Of a DNA stretch of 22,546 nucleotides, positions 8,623 through 14,349 are shown one piece after another. The position numbers and the translations under genes were made by a program. The stretch lies in IMG/VR virus record IMGVR_UViG_3300021354_000036, positions 1-22,546 of that record; one strand, written 5' to 3'. This stretch comes from a virus. Position 1 is the stretch's first letter, and each line of letters starts with the position of its first letter. Below the pieces are notes generated by a model that made no database searches, was not told the DNA's origin, and saw only the letters and a list, made by a program, of their open reading frames with translations.

Positions 8623-9107
8623 TCGATCCGATCACAATCGGTGCGGCGTTTGCAATAGCAAAAAGCACTATTGCAGGGGTTAAAGAAGCCATTCAGATGG
8701 GTAAAGACTTGCAGGAATGCAGTGGTGACCTCATCAAGTTTTTTGAGATGCGAGATACAGTAGCAAAGGCTGCTGTACACGATAAGAAAAAAGCAAAGTC
8801 TGACATGGGACAGGCTTTAGACACTGTGATGCAAGCCAAAGCCTTGCGTGATGCCGAAAGAGAACTAAAAGAAAAGTTAATTTGGTCAGGCCAAGGTGAT
8901 GTGTGGGAGGCTATTCAAGCCGAGTACAACATGGTGGTGGCTAATCGTAAGCGTGAAGAACGGGAAACAGAGGCCAAGGCCAAACTGAAGCGTGAGAATT
9001 TAGCAGAGACTGCAAACATTCTGCTGATTGGGTTTGTCTCTATTCTTGCCGCTGGGTTTATTGGCTGGGGAACTCTTGAATTTATCATGTACAAACTAAG
9101 GAATTGA
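8619..9107 (+). CDS. Coiled-coil protein with C-terminal membrane anchor, lysis cassette
   Basis: The protein has 162 residues and overlaps the previous gene by ATGA. The N-terminus (ITIGAAFAIAKSTIAGVKEAIQ) is mildly hydrophobic. A long charged helical centre follows (about 55-128: AAVHDKKKAKSDMGQALDTVMQAKALRDAERELKEKL, then NRKREERETEAKAKLKRENL). A clear membrane segment lies at about 133-155 (ILLIGFVSILAAGFIGWGTLEFIMY). I do not recognise a characterised family. A long periplasm-spanning helix is what an inner-membrane spanin needs, but i-spanins normally carry the anchor at the N-terminus, so the reversed topology argues against a simple Rz assignment. The coupling to holin and endolysin genes suggests a role in lysis timing or envelope disruption. 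Confidence 0.6.
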   Translation: MIDPITIGAAFAIAKSTIAGVKEAIQMGKDLQECSGDLIKFFEMRDTVAKAAVHDKKKAKSDMGQALDTVMQAKALRDAERELKEKLIWSGQGDVWEAIQAEYNMVVANRKREERETEAKAKLKRENLAETANILLIGFVSILAAGFIGWGTLEFIMYKLRN

Positions 9108-9108
9108 T

Positions 9109-9603
9109 ATGGATTGGTTAAAGACCATTGCACCCACTATTGCAACAGCCCTTGGTGGGCCTCTAGCGGGGCTTGCTATTGAGGCGGTAAGCAAGGCCAT
9201 TGGTATAGACCCAAAGGATGTTCAAAGCACAATCAGCGAGGGCAAGTTATCTGCTGACCAGATCATGCTGCTTAAACAAGCTGAAGTCCAAATGGCGGCT
9301 CGTGCTCAAGAAATGGGCTTAGACTTTGCCAAACTGTCGAATGAAGACCGAAAATCTGCTCGTGATATGCAAGTGGCTACTAAAAGTTATTTGCCCCCTG
9401 CCCTTGCTATTGGGGTTACTATTGGTTTCTTTGGCATTCTAGGTGGCCTTATGTACGGTCAGATACAACACGCTCCCCAGATTGACATCATGCTTGGCAG
9501 TTTAGGTACTGCTTGGACAGGTATTATCGCTTTCTATTTTGGCTCATCTGCTGGCTCACAAGCTAAAGATAATTTGCTTCACCAATCTACTCCCACATCA
9601 TGA
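9109..9603 (+). CDS. Holin (Holin_3TMs-like)
   Basis: The protein has 164 residues; ATG 9109 follows AAGGA at 6 nt. An N-terminal weakly hydrophobic amphipathic helix (TIAPTIATALGGPLAGLAIEAVSKAIG) is followed by a polar helix (about 40-90, LSADQIMLLKQAEVQMAARAQEMGLDFAKL). Two strong membrane segments come next (about 95-118 YLPPALAIGVTIGFFGILGGLMYG; about 126-148 IDIMLGSLGTAWTGIIAFYFGSSAGS) and then a short polar tail. This order is characteristic of the 3TMs holin superfamily, which permeabilises the inner membrane so that the endolysin can act. The endolysin start codon overlaps its stop (ATGA), which strengthens the call. Confidence 0.82.
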   Translation: MDWLKTIAPTIATALGGPLAGLAIEAVSKAIGIDPKDVQSTISEGKLSADQIMLLKQAEVQMAARAQEMGLDFAKLSNEDRKSARDMQVATKSYLPPALAIGVTIGFFGILGGLMYGQIQHAPQIDIMLGSLGTAWTGIIAFYFGSSAGSQAKDNLLHQSTPTS

Positions 9604-10109
9604 ATCAAAACTTTGACAAAGCACTTGCCGCTGTCCTTGTCCACGAGGGCGGTTTTGTAAATAATCCCAAAGACCCAGGCGGGATGACTAACCTTGGCTG
9701 CACTAAAGCGGTCTGGGAAGAACATTGCGGTCACGGCGTAGACGAAAAAGCAATGCGAGCATTAACGCCTAATGATGTTGGCCCACTGTATAAAGCAAAG
9801 TATTGGGACAAAATTAAGGGCGATGACTTGCCTAGCGGGGTTGATTACGTTGTGTTCGATGCGGCTATCAATTCAGGCCCAGGTCGTGCCGCAAAGTGGC
9901 TACAAGCCAATATAAACGTGTACGCAGATGGCGTTATTGGCAACATGACAATACAAGCTGTACGAAATAAAGACCCTAAAGAACTTATTAACGATTACTG
10001 TGCATACCGTTTAGCCTATCTCAAAATGCTTCAAACATGGCAAACATTTGGTAAGGGGTGGGAGCGTAGAGTCAAAGAAGTTAATGCAACTGCATTACTG
10101 ATGTCATAA
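9600..10109 (+). CDS. Endolysin, glycoside hydrolase family 108 (lysozyme-like)
   Basis: The protein has 169 residues and overlaps the holin stop (ATGA). The N-terminus carries the GH108 signature HEGGFVNNPKDPGGMTNLGCT (about 15-35), with E16 as the expected catalytic glutamate of the EGG motif. The middle (YWDKIKGDDLPSGVDYVVFDAAINSGPGRAAKWLQ) and C-terminus (VYADGVIGNMTIQAVRNKDPKELINDYCAYRLAYLKML, then GWERRV) match the family's accompanying peptidoglycan-binding half. It cleaves the glycan backbone of peptidoglycan. There is no signal peptide, so export should depend on the adjacent holin. The length is normal for the family. Confidence 0.9.
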   Translation: MNQNFDKALAAVLVHEGGFVNNPKDPGGMTNLGCTKAVWEEHCGHGVDEKAMRALTPNDVGPLYKAKYWDKIKGDDLPSGVDYVVFDAAINSGPGRAAKWLQANINVYADGVIGNMTIQAVRNKDPKELINDYCAYRLAYLKMLQTWQTFGKGWERRVKEVNATALLMS

Positions 10110-10119
10110 CTGCGTCACA

Positions 10120-10557
10120 GTGAGCGTTTTCAATACGCTCATGCTTAAACGTGTAGACATTCGCAAACAATCAAGTCAGGACAAATTGTCACGACTTCAA
10201 AAAGTTTGCTTGCCTTATGACCAACCAATTGACACAAATTTTGGTTCTTGGTGGATTGCTACTGAGAATGGTGTGGATATTGGCTTTGCGGGGCTTGTGC
10301 GTACCGTTAGCTGGATTGATTGTGGGTATTTATGTCGTGCAGGTGTTGTTCCTACTGCTCGTGGACAGGGATTACAGAAAAAGTTTATTCGTGTCCGACT
10401 TAGACAAGCAAAAGCTCTTGGGTGGAAATGGGTCATAACTGATACAACAGATAATCCAGCGTCAGCTAACAGTTTGATTGCCACAGGTTTCAAATTGTTT
10501 CAACCAACAAAACCTTGGGGTTTCAAAAACACGCTTTATTGGCGTAGGAAATTATGA
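10120..10557 (+). CDS. GNAT-family N-acetyltransferase
   Basis: The GTG at 10120 gives 145 residues. An in-frame ATG at 10141 would give 138; neither has a convincing Shine-Dalgarno, so the start is uncertain. The fold matches GNAT: substrate-side strands (WWIATENGVDIGFAGLVRTV), then motif A with the acetyl-CoA pyrophosphate loop (LCRAGVVPTARGQGLQKKFIRVRLRQAKALG). Then WVITDTTDNPASANSLIATGFKLF corresponds to the motif B region (asparagine, then a helix ending in GF). It would transfer an acetyl group from acetyl-CoA to an amine, but the acceptor is unknown. It follows the endolysin gene by 10 bases and its stop overlaps the next start. A position downstream of lysis genes is typical of accessory (moron-like) genes. 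Confidence 0.8.
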   Translation: MSVFNTLMLKRVDIRKQSSQDKLSRLQKVCLPYDQPIDTNFGSWWIATENGVDIGFAGLVRTVSWIDCGYLCRAGVVPTARGQGLQKKFIRVRLRQAKALGWKWVITDTTDNPASANSLIATGFKLFQPTKPWGFKNTLYWRRKL

Positions 10558-11534
10558 TGCCAGCCCAAAAATTTTCTGATCAGCAAATCATTAGCGCCAT
10601 TGAAAACAGCGCTTCGATGAATGCAGCAAGTTTGAGTCTTGGCATGAATTTGTCGGGGTTAAACAAACGCCGTAGACGCATTGAGCAGAGAGAAAAAATA
10701 GAAATAAGAGCGCCTAGAGCCACCAAACAATTTGAGCATCTGCAAATAGCTCACATACATCCAACTAAAAAAGACCTTGGCATCTTAAATGGCACAGTTA
10801 TTGTCTTTAGTGACGCTCATTTTTGGCCTGGGGTATATACAACAGCATTTAAAGGTCTTTTGTGGGCCATCAAAGAACTTAAACCCAAGGCAGTTATCGC
10901 AAATGGAGATATTTTTGACGGGGCAGGTATCAGTCGGCATCCCCGTATTGGCTGGGCTAAAGCGCCATCAGTGATGGATGAACTCAAAGCCTGTACCATC
11001 TCGATGGGATACATTGAGGAAGCCGCTAAAGAGGCCCGTCACAACGTTAAACTGATCTGGCCCCTAGGTAACCACGATGCACGGTTTGAAACCTTTCTAG
11101 CAGCCAATGCGCCTCAATATGAGCACGTTAAGGGGTTTACCTTGCGTGATCACTTCCCAAAGTGGGAACCTTGCTGGGCGGTTTGGATGAATGACAATAC
11201 GGTGGTTAAACACCGATTCAAGGGCGGTATCCATGCTACCCATAACAACACTATGTGGAGCGGCAAGAACATAGTTACAGGCCACCTGCATAGCCTAAAG
11301 GTTACGCCATTCAGCGACTATAACGGGGTGCGTTACGGTATTGATACTGGTACGCTGGCTGAACCCTACGGTCCACAGTTTGAAGACTATACCGAACACG
11401 GTCCACTAAACTGGCGTAGTGGCTTTGCTGTACTGACGTTTGTTGATGGGAATTTGATATTGCCTGAATTGGTAACAACACACGGCCCCGACTCCATTGA
11501 GTTTAGAGGCCGTGTGATTAAAGTTACTCTGTAA
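10557..11534 (+). CDS. Calcineurin-like metallophosphoesterase with N-terminal HTH-like region
   Basis: The product is 325 residues from ATG 10557, which overlaps the previous TGA (TGATG) and lies 7 nt after AGGA. The adjacent ATG at 10554 is possible but too close to that site. The catalytic domain shows all metal-binding blocks: SDAHF (about 85-89), GDIFD (117-121), GNHD (171-174), GIHATH (224-229) and GHLH (242-245). It therefore should be an active two-metal phosphodiesterase or phosphatase. Before it, residues 7-45 (SDQQIISAIENSASMNAASLSLGMNLSGLNKRRRRIE) look like a helix-turn-helix with a basic tail, which suggests a nucleic-acid substrate. The substrate is not known. The last 11 bases overlap the opposing gene tail to tail. 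Confidence 0.83.
   Translation: MPAQKFSDQQIISAIENSASMNAASLSLGMNLSGLNKRRRRIEQREKIEIRAPRATKQFEHLQIAHIHPTKKDLGILNGTVIVFSDAHFWPGVYTTAFKGLLWAIKELKPKAVIANGDIFDGAGISRHPRIGWAKAPSVMDELKACTISMGYIEEAAKEARHNVKLIWPLGNHDARFETFLAANAPQYEHVKGFTLRDHFPKWEPCWAVWMNDNTVVKHRFKGGIHATHNNTMWSGKNIVTGHLHSLKVTPFSDYNGVRYGIDTGTLAEPYGPQFEDYTEHGPLNWRSGFAVLTFVDGNLILPELVTTHGPDSIEFRGRVIKVTL
11479..11516. other. Imperfect inverted repeat / hairpin at convergent gene ends
   Basis: A perfect 9-bp stem (CACACGGCC at 11479-11487 and GGCCGTGTG at 11508-11516) encloses a second 4-bp stem (ACTC 11491-11494, GAGT 11499-11502) with a CATT tetraloop. It lies in the last codons of the metallophosphoesterase and just beyond the end of the opposing acidic gene. 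Neither strand has a good T-run after it, so it is not a textbook terminator. It could still pause or end convergent transcription, or protect RNA 3' ends. Confidence 0.45.
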
Positions 11535-11757
11535 CTTCTTCAGCAACTGCTTCTTCTTCAGTCTCTTCTTCGCCGTCTTCATCTTCTTCAGAATCAACTG
11601 CGTCCCAAGCGCCGATCCAGCCGTTTTCTTCCTGAAACTCAATAAATTCCTTCAGGATTTCAATGTGGTCAAAATCGCTTGTCTCAACGGTAACGGTGCT
11701 AGTGCCTAACCAGCCGATTGTCATTTCAAATTTAAACATAACAAACCCAATATTCAT
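11524..11757 (-). CDS. Small acidic protein of unknown function
   Basis: The product is 77 residues from ATG 11757; ATG 11739 (MFKFEMTIG...) is an alternative giving 71 residues, and neither has a strong Shine-Dalgarno. The N-terminal half looks like a small folded domain (MFKFEMTIGWLGTSTVTVETSDFDHIEILKEFIEFQEE). The C-terminal third is almost purely Glu/Asp (SEEDEDGEEETEEEAVAEE). Such tails occur in DNA mimics and chaperone-like proteins, but no family is recognised. The gene opposes the metallophosphoesterase with an 11-base tail overlap and diverges from the 72-residue gene at 11824. The poly-acidic tail comes from a TTC-rich low-complexity run at 11537-11593, so reading-frame conservation across relatives should be checked. 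Confidence 0.55.
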   Translation of the reverse strand: MNIGFVMFKFEMTIGWLGTSTVTVETSDFDHIEILKEFIEFQEENGWIGAWDAVDSEEDEDGEEETEEEAVAEEVTE

Positions 11758-11823
11758 AACAGCAAAATTGCTGCATAATCATCGTAATTGCATTAAATGA
11801 CACTTGCAAGACCAAGGAAAATC

Positions 11824-12042
11824 ATGGCTACAAATATGGTATTGACCCGCGAAAAACCAAAGCACTCAGAAGCTAAAGAGTACATCTTTGAGCGCGAACA
11901 CAAAAAAGAAGCTCGCAAAGTAGCTGAGTTGGAAAAAGAATTGAAAAAGCATGAGCGCACCGACATGGCTCACGCTCACCCCATGCACCGTTCGCATGAG
12001 GCTAATCAGAAATCTGCTCCGCTGCCAAATATGCGGAAGTAG
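11824..12042 (+). CDS. Small charged coiled-coil protein with His-rich C-terminus
   Basis: The protein has 72 residues. ATG 11824 is chosen because AAGGAAA precedes it; the in-frame ATG at 11797 lacks a site. It is strongly charged: a helix with heptad-like Lys/Glu pattern (EAKEYIFEREHKKEARKVAELEKELKKHE) followed by a His/Met-rich stretch (MAHAHPMHRSHEANQ). The function is unknown; the His cluster could bind a metal. It reads rightward alone between leftward genes and ends inside the 3' end of the HNH gene (41-bp tail overlap). A hairpin with a T-run begins 16 bases after its stop. Upstream, the 66-bp gap to the divergent acidic gene holds CAGCAA-AA-TTGCTG (11760-11773) and a CATAAT hexamer (11774-11779), but no convincing -35. 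Confidence 0.65.
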   Translation: MATNMVLTREKPKHSEAKEYIFEREHKKEARKVAELEKELKKHERTDMAHAHPMHRSHEANQKSAPLPNMRK

Positions 12043-12349
12043 GCACTTTTGCAGGCCACAGTCCTAAGTTGGTAAGTTTTTGGACTGTTTTTATATGAGC
12101 GTCAAGCCACAAAACCTGGCGCTCATCTTTTGATAAATTCTTACCCTGATCTAACTCTGAATGGCAAGCAAAGCACAGGCTGGCGATCAGGTTATCGTCA
12201 GCCTTAATTGATCTGCCGCGCCCACCTCCCCAGTTAGCGTGAGCCGCTACAACCGTCCCGTTATCTGCTCCACAATGCTGACAAGGTATTTCCCTAGCGT
12301 TTCTCAGCAATGTGGGGGAGCGTACATAACTATGCTTCGGGCGCTGCAT
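12002..12349 (-). CDS. HNH-type nuclease, DUF1364-like
   Basis: The protein has 115 residues. ATG 12349 lies inside the upstream 46-residue gene (20-base overlap), so it is probably coupled to it. Residues 5-70 show a treble-clef/HNH arrangement: PCQHCG (C23, C26), a VVAAHANWGGGRG segment with H37, and ASLCFACHSELD (C59, C62, H63). The Cys pairs would hold zinc and the histidines form the metal-dependent active site. The KH...LR..RE.PCQ start and GGGRG-IKADD middle resemble the lambdoid DUF1364 proteins found in nin-type regions. A role in recombination or branched-DNA processing fits its operon with NinB and a VRR-NUC protein. Its 3' end overlaps the opposing 72-residue gene. Confidence 0.75.
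   Translation of the reverse strand: MQRPKHSYVRSPTLLRNAREIPCQHCGADNGTVVAAHANWGGGRGRSIKADDNLIASLCFACHSELDQGKNLSKDERQVLWLDAHIKTVQKLTNLGLWPAKVPTSAYLAAEQISD
12058..12092 (+). terminator. Candidate rho-independent terminator for the rightward 72-residue gene
   Basis: A 7-bp stem, ACAGTCC (12058-12064) and GGACTGT (12082-12088), with a 17-nt loop is followed directly by a T-run (12088-12092). It begins 16 bases after the stop of the gene ending at 12042. A second 7-bp inverted repeat, ATGAGCG (12095-12101) and CGCTCAT (12120-12126), followed by CTTTT, lies just beyond and may act in tandem. Both lie inside the oppositely read HNH gene. The loop is long, which lowers confidence. Confidence 0.5.
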
Positions 12350-12470
12350 TAAGGGCTTGCCATTCTTCTTCTGTAATTAGCGGAATTGAAACCGGAGGGT
12401 TTTCATCAAGAAACTTTCGCCATTTGGCTTCTTGCTCAATGCGGTCAAATTCCCAATCCTCGTCAGTCAT
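12330..12470 (-). CDS. Small acidic protein, 46 residues
   Basis: ATG 12470 has GGAG 8 nt upstream and lies one base after the previous gene's TGA; TAG is at 12332-12330. The product begins MTDEDWEFDRIEQEAKWRKF and ends EEEWQALNAAPEA: an acidic, Trp-rich helical peptide with a central PPVSIPLI turn. No family is recognised. The strong ribosome site, the 1-base spacing and the overlap with the HNH start support a real gene despite its size. It may serve mainly to couple translation into the HNH gene. Confidence 0.6.
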   Translation of the reverse strand: MTDEDWEFDRIEQEAKWRKFLDENPPVSIPLITEEEWQALNAAPEA

Positions 12471-12471
12471 G

Positions 12472-12681
12472 TCATTTCTCCATTTCAGCTTTCAATTTAG
12501 GGTAATAACGTCCAACAGATATCAATGTTGACTGCGCTGTTTTTTCATTAAACCCGTACTCCAGATGTTGCTTAATGTTTAGATGTGCCAATCCAAGCAA
12601 TCCATAAACCTCGGTCAATTCTGAATTTAATTGACGTATTTCAGCTTTTAAACATTCAACTTCGCTTGTGTATATTTTCAT
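12472..12681 (-). CDS. Small coiled-coil protein, 69 residues
   Basis: ATG 12681 overlaps the upstream stop by ATGA. The product has an N-terminal heptad helix (VECLKAEIRQLNSELTEVYGLLGLAHLNIKQHLE) and a shorter C-terminal helical part (TAQSTLISVGRYYPKLKAEMEK). It has no recognised motif and no membrane segment. It belongs to the string of very small leftward early genes whose products are usually host-takeover or accessory factors in phages. The function is unknown. Confidence 0.65.
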   Translation of the reverse strand: MKIYTSEVECLKAEIRQLNSELTEVYGLLGLAHLNIKQHLEYGFNEKTAQSTLISVGRYYPKLKAEMEK

Positions 12682-12941
12682 GTGTTTTTATCTTTGTGTG
12701 CCACGTTAAATGTTTTTTGAATCCCAGACAGTAGATTTTTCAGCATTGCATTGCGGTCTATGTCAGGCAACGGCGTCCGGTCTTGGTGCGGCACAGCCAA
12801 GTCAATGCCAACATGAACCCCAAACTCTTTCATGATGCCTGCGTATAGTTGGCGCGGCGTACACCACCACTCTTCGTTATATGTGTGGTCTTGCTTGTCA
12901 ATAAACTCCAGCATCTTGGCTTGCAGTTCTTCTTCAGTCAT
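12678..12941 (-). CDS. Small protein of the leftward early operon, 87 residues
   Basis: ATG 12941 is preferred because AGGAG lies 8 nt upstream and the start overlaps the upstream stop (ATGACTGA). An upstream in-frame ATG at 12965 lies inside the previous gene and would add eight residues. The sequence starts MTEEELQAKMLEFIDKQDH and contains a WWCTPRQLYAGIMKEFGVHVGIDLAVPHQD block and a helical C-terminus (NAMLKNLLSGIQKTFNVAHK). The central block could be a small winged-helix-like fold, but this is weak. No family is recognised. Confidence 0.65.
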   Translation of the reverse strand: MTEEELQAKMLEFIDKQDHTYNEEWWCTPRQLYAGIMKEFGVHVGIDLAVPHQDRTPLPDIDRNAMLKNLLSGIQKTFNVAHKDKNT

Positions 12942-13107
12942 TGTTCTTCTCCTCTTTTGGCCCATTAAACAGTGCCATGCCTAGTGATCCAAGCATGACC
13001 ACCTTCAGTTCTTCGCGCTCTTCTTCAGGGTAATCGGAAGCAACTTCATCCATGATTTTCATGATGCTTGCCGCCACTTCTTTGGCGGGAATTGGTTTGC
13101 AGCTCAT
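12934..13107 (-). CDS. Small acidic helical protein, 57 residues
   Basis: ATG 13107 has a GGGGG-type ribosome site about 6 nt upstream and overlaps the previous stop by ATGA; TGA at 12936-12934 overlaps the next start as ATGACTGA. The product starts MSCKPIPAKEVAASIMKIMDEV and continues with an acidic helix (SDYPEEEREELKVVMLGSLGMALFNGPKEEKNND). Both junctions are tightly coupled and the ribosome site is strong, so I regard it as a real gene. No family is recognised. A compact helical protein is likely. Confidence 0.65.
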   Translation of the reverse strand: MSCKPIPAKEVAASIMKIMDEVASDYPEEEREELKVVMLGSLGMALFNGPKEEKNND

Positions 13108-13298
13108 GCTTGTCCCCCTCTGGCTCGGATACGCTCCGCTAAGTCTTTGCCATCAGGCTCGGGTGCGTCTTCGCACACCTTTGCACACGCCTCACGCTCA
13201 TGCTGTGCCACCAGTTTGGCAAACTCAGTTATACGCACTTCGCTAGGCGCATATTTAATAACCTCGTTCCACATTTCCATGATTTCGTCTTGTGTCAT
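13104..13298 (-). CDS. Small phage protein with EREA...IRARG signature, copy 2
   Basis: The product has 64 residues; ATG 13298 follows GGGGACAAGC and overlaps the upstream stop (ATGA). Residues EFAKLVAQHEREACAKVCE, then D-G-K-D-LAERIRARGGQA, belong to a pattern common in small proteins of proteobacterial phages: an (F)AxLVxxHEREA helix, a Cys-containing turn and a terminal IRARG. Its function is not known to me. It is paralogous to the gene just upstream (13295-13534), and the two share the same ending and an almost identical translation-start region, so they look like a local tandem duplication. Confidence 0.7.
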   Translation of the reverse strand: MTQDEIMEMWNEVIKYAPSEVRITEFAKLVAQHEREACAKVCEDAPEPDGKDLAERIRARGGQA

Positions 13299-13534
13299 GC
13301 TTGTCCCCTTGCTCGGATGATTTCAATGGCGGTAGCGTTAGGGTCATACAAATCCCATGTGTTTTGATCTTCCATCAATTTGCACAATGCCTCACGCTCA
13401 TCTTCACGCACCAGTGCGGCAAAGGCTTCAAGGTCTTCGCGTCTTTCAAATGAATGGTAGCTACCGTCAGCAGGGAATACTGCCCCAGCCTCTCGCGCCA
13501 TCTCTATGATTGTTCGTTTACGCCAGCCAGTCAT
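13295..13534 (-). CDS. Small phage protein with EREA...IRARG signature, copy 1
   Basis: The product has 79 residues; ATG 13534 follows AGGAG and overlaps the upstream stop (ATGA). It starts MTGWRKRTIIEMAREAGAVF, continues through a FERREDLEAFAALVREDEREALCKLMED helix and ends in ATAIEIIRARGQA. The second half aligns by eye with the 64-residue neighbour (FA-LV--EREA-CK and IRARGQA). The N-terminal IIEMAREAG segment is also frequent in this family of phage early proteins. No biochemical role is known to me. It may be a DNA- or host-protein-binding helical hairpin (inference). Confidence 0.7.
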   Translation of the reverse strand: MTGWRKRTIIEMAREAGAVFPADGSYHSFERREDLEAFAALVREDEREALCKLMEDQNTWDLYDPNATAIEIIRARGQA

Positions 13535-13686
13535 TTTCTGCTCCTACAAAACGCCCGTTGTTTCTGGGTTAAGTCAGGACTAAACCCCGCAACTGAACAT
13601 TCGGGGTGCTGTGGGAATACCGTATCTGCGGGAGGCAACAAATACACCGCGCAGATAATGATGCAACCAATGATAAATTCAGTCAT
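13531..13686 (-). CDS. Single-pass membrane protein, 51 residues
   Basis: ATG 13686 is preferred: GAGG lies 6 nt upstream and the start overlaps the previous stop (ATGACTGA). The longer frame from 13722 would run into the upstream gene. The product begins MTEFIIGCIIICAVYLLPPA, one strong membrane or signal-anchor segment, followed by a polar tail with two cysteines (HPECSVAGFSPDLTQKQRAFC). The tail would be periplasmic if the N-terminus stays inside. No lipobox is convincing. A small envelope protein such as an exclusion or host-modulating peptide is possible; the function is unknown. Confidence 0.6.
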   Translation of the reverse strand: MTEFIIGCIIICAVYLLPPADTVFPQHPECSVAGFSPDLTQKQRAFCRSRK

Positions 13687-13876
13687 CTTGCGCCTCATAA
13701 AGTTGGATAGCCCGTCCATCAAGCTCGTTTAATGTGTCTTCACTGAGCACTGGCACTAAATCAACGCCTTGGTACATGACTTTATCAACACCAGTGTTGT
13801 AAACGCCGTGTTCATCACGTTCAAACGTCCAGTAGACAACGACCTCCGCATCTTCCAATTGCATTCTTAATTTCAT
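13679..13876 (-). CDS. Small beta-rich protein, 65 residues
   Basis: ATG 13876 has GGAG 7 nt upstream; a TTG four codons earlier is rejected because it falls within that site. The product reads MKLRMQLEDAEVVVYWTFERDEHGVYNTGVDKVMYQGVDLVPVLSEDTLNELDGRAIQLYEAQDD: alternating strands and then an acidic helix. I do not recognise a family. It follows NinB after a 50-bp gap, the only real gap in this part of the operon, and a weak promoter may lie there. Confidence 0.6.
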   Translation of the reverse strand: MKLRMQLEDAEVVVYWTFERDEHGVYNTGVDKVMYQGVDLVPVLSEDTLNELDGRAIQLYEAQDD

Positions 13877-13913
13877 GGTTTGCTCCAAAAGACCCGAAAT
13901 AGGGCATGGCTAA

Positions 13914-13943
13914 ACTATAACCTAACTTATATGGATAGTGCAA
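13914..13943 (-). promoter_or_regulatory. Weak candidate internal promoter downstream of NinB
   Basis: On the minus strand TTGCAC (13943-13938) and TATAGT (13919-13914) are 18 nt apart. The -10 matches 5 of 6 consensus bases but the -35 only 3 of 6. It sits in the one gap of the leftward gene string, 38 bases before the next start, so it could boost the small genes that follow. It is a suggestion only. Confidence 0.3.
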
Positions 13944-14349
13944 CATCTTTGTAAATAATTCCGTTGTTGGCTCCCCACGCTTCAAGGAATGTGATGAACT
14001 CCATTGCTTGCTCTTTGGTGAAATTGCGGGTTTGGAGGCCCAATTGCACAATCCCTGTGCCATCTAAGGACGGAATGATTTTTCCGCCTTGTAGCCCTGT
14101 TTCCTTAGCAAATAGGTCTACCAACAACCGTTTCCAATCCTCTGCTGACCATTTGGCGCCCAAGTGACTAGCCTGTTCAGCTATTTCCCCAAGCATGGCG
14201 TGATATTTGGCTTCTTGGTCACGGCTTTTGGATTCGGCTTTAATCTCCATCCGCAACAGTTTTCCGGCTTTGAGGTTTTCTTTGACCTTAGGCCAAATCT
14301 TTGCCATTACTGCGCTGGCCTGTTCTTGGTTTTGTAAATGAAAAATCAT
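13927..14349 (-). CDS. ninB: NinB-family recombination protein
   Basis: The protein has 140 residues and starts inside the upstream stop (ATGA at 14349-14346). It matches the NinB family in length and motif order: an N-terminal beta segment, a LRMEIKAESKSRDQEAKYHAMLGEIAEQ block (R/K-rich strand then the conserved Q-x-KYHAMLGEI helix) and AEDWKRLLVDLFAKE. It then has GKIIPSLDGTGIVQLGLQTRNFTKEQAMEFITFLEAWGAN, the conserved ST-xLs-xemsefIe-type C-terminus. In lambda, NinB (Orf) is a mediator that binds single-stranded DNA and SSB and loads the annealing protein. That suits the Erf and exonuclease genes of the opposite operon. Confidence 0.87.
   Translation of the reverse strand: MIFHLQNQEQASAVMAKIWPKVKENLKAGKLLRMEIKAESKSRDQEAKYHAMLGEIAEQASHLGAKWSAEDWKRLLVDLFAKETGLQGGKIIPSLDGTGIVQLGLQTRNFTKEQAMEFITFLEAWGANNGIIYKDVALSI

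Noticed and set aside
11760-11779. Divergent promoter at CAGCAA-AA-TTGCTG plus CATAAT
   Set aside because: The -10-like hexamer has no acceptable -35 at 15-19 bases and the dyad is short; it is mentioned only as context.
12310-12531. Rightward 73-residue frame
   Set aside because: It lies antisense to three coupled leftward genes with good ribosome sites, and its own composition and start are unconvincing.
12942-12965. Eight-residue N-terminal extension (MGQKRRRT) of the 87-residue gene
   Set aside because: It lies within the upstream 57-residue gene, and AGGAG is placed for the downstream ATG.
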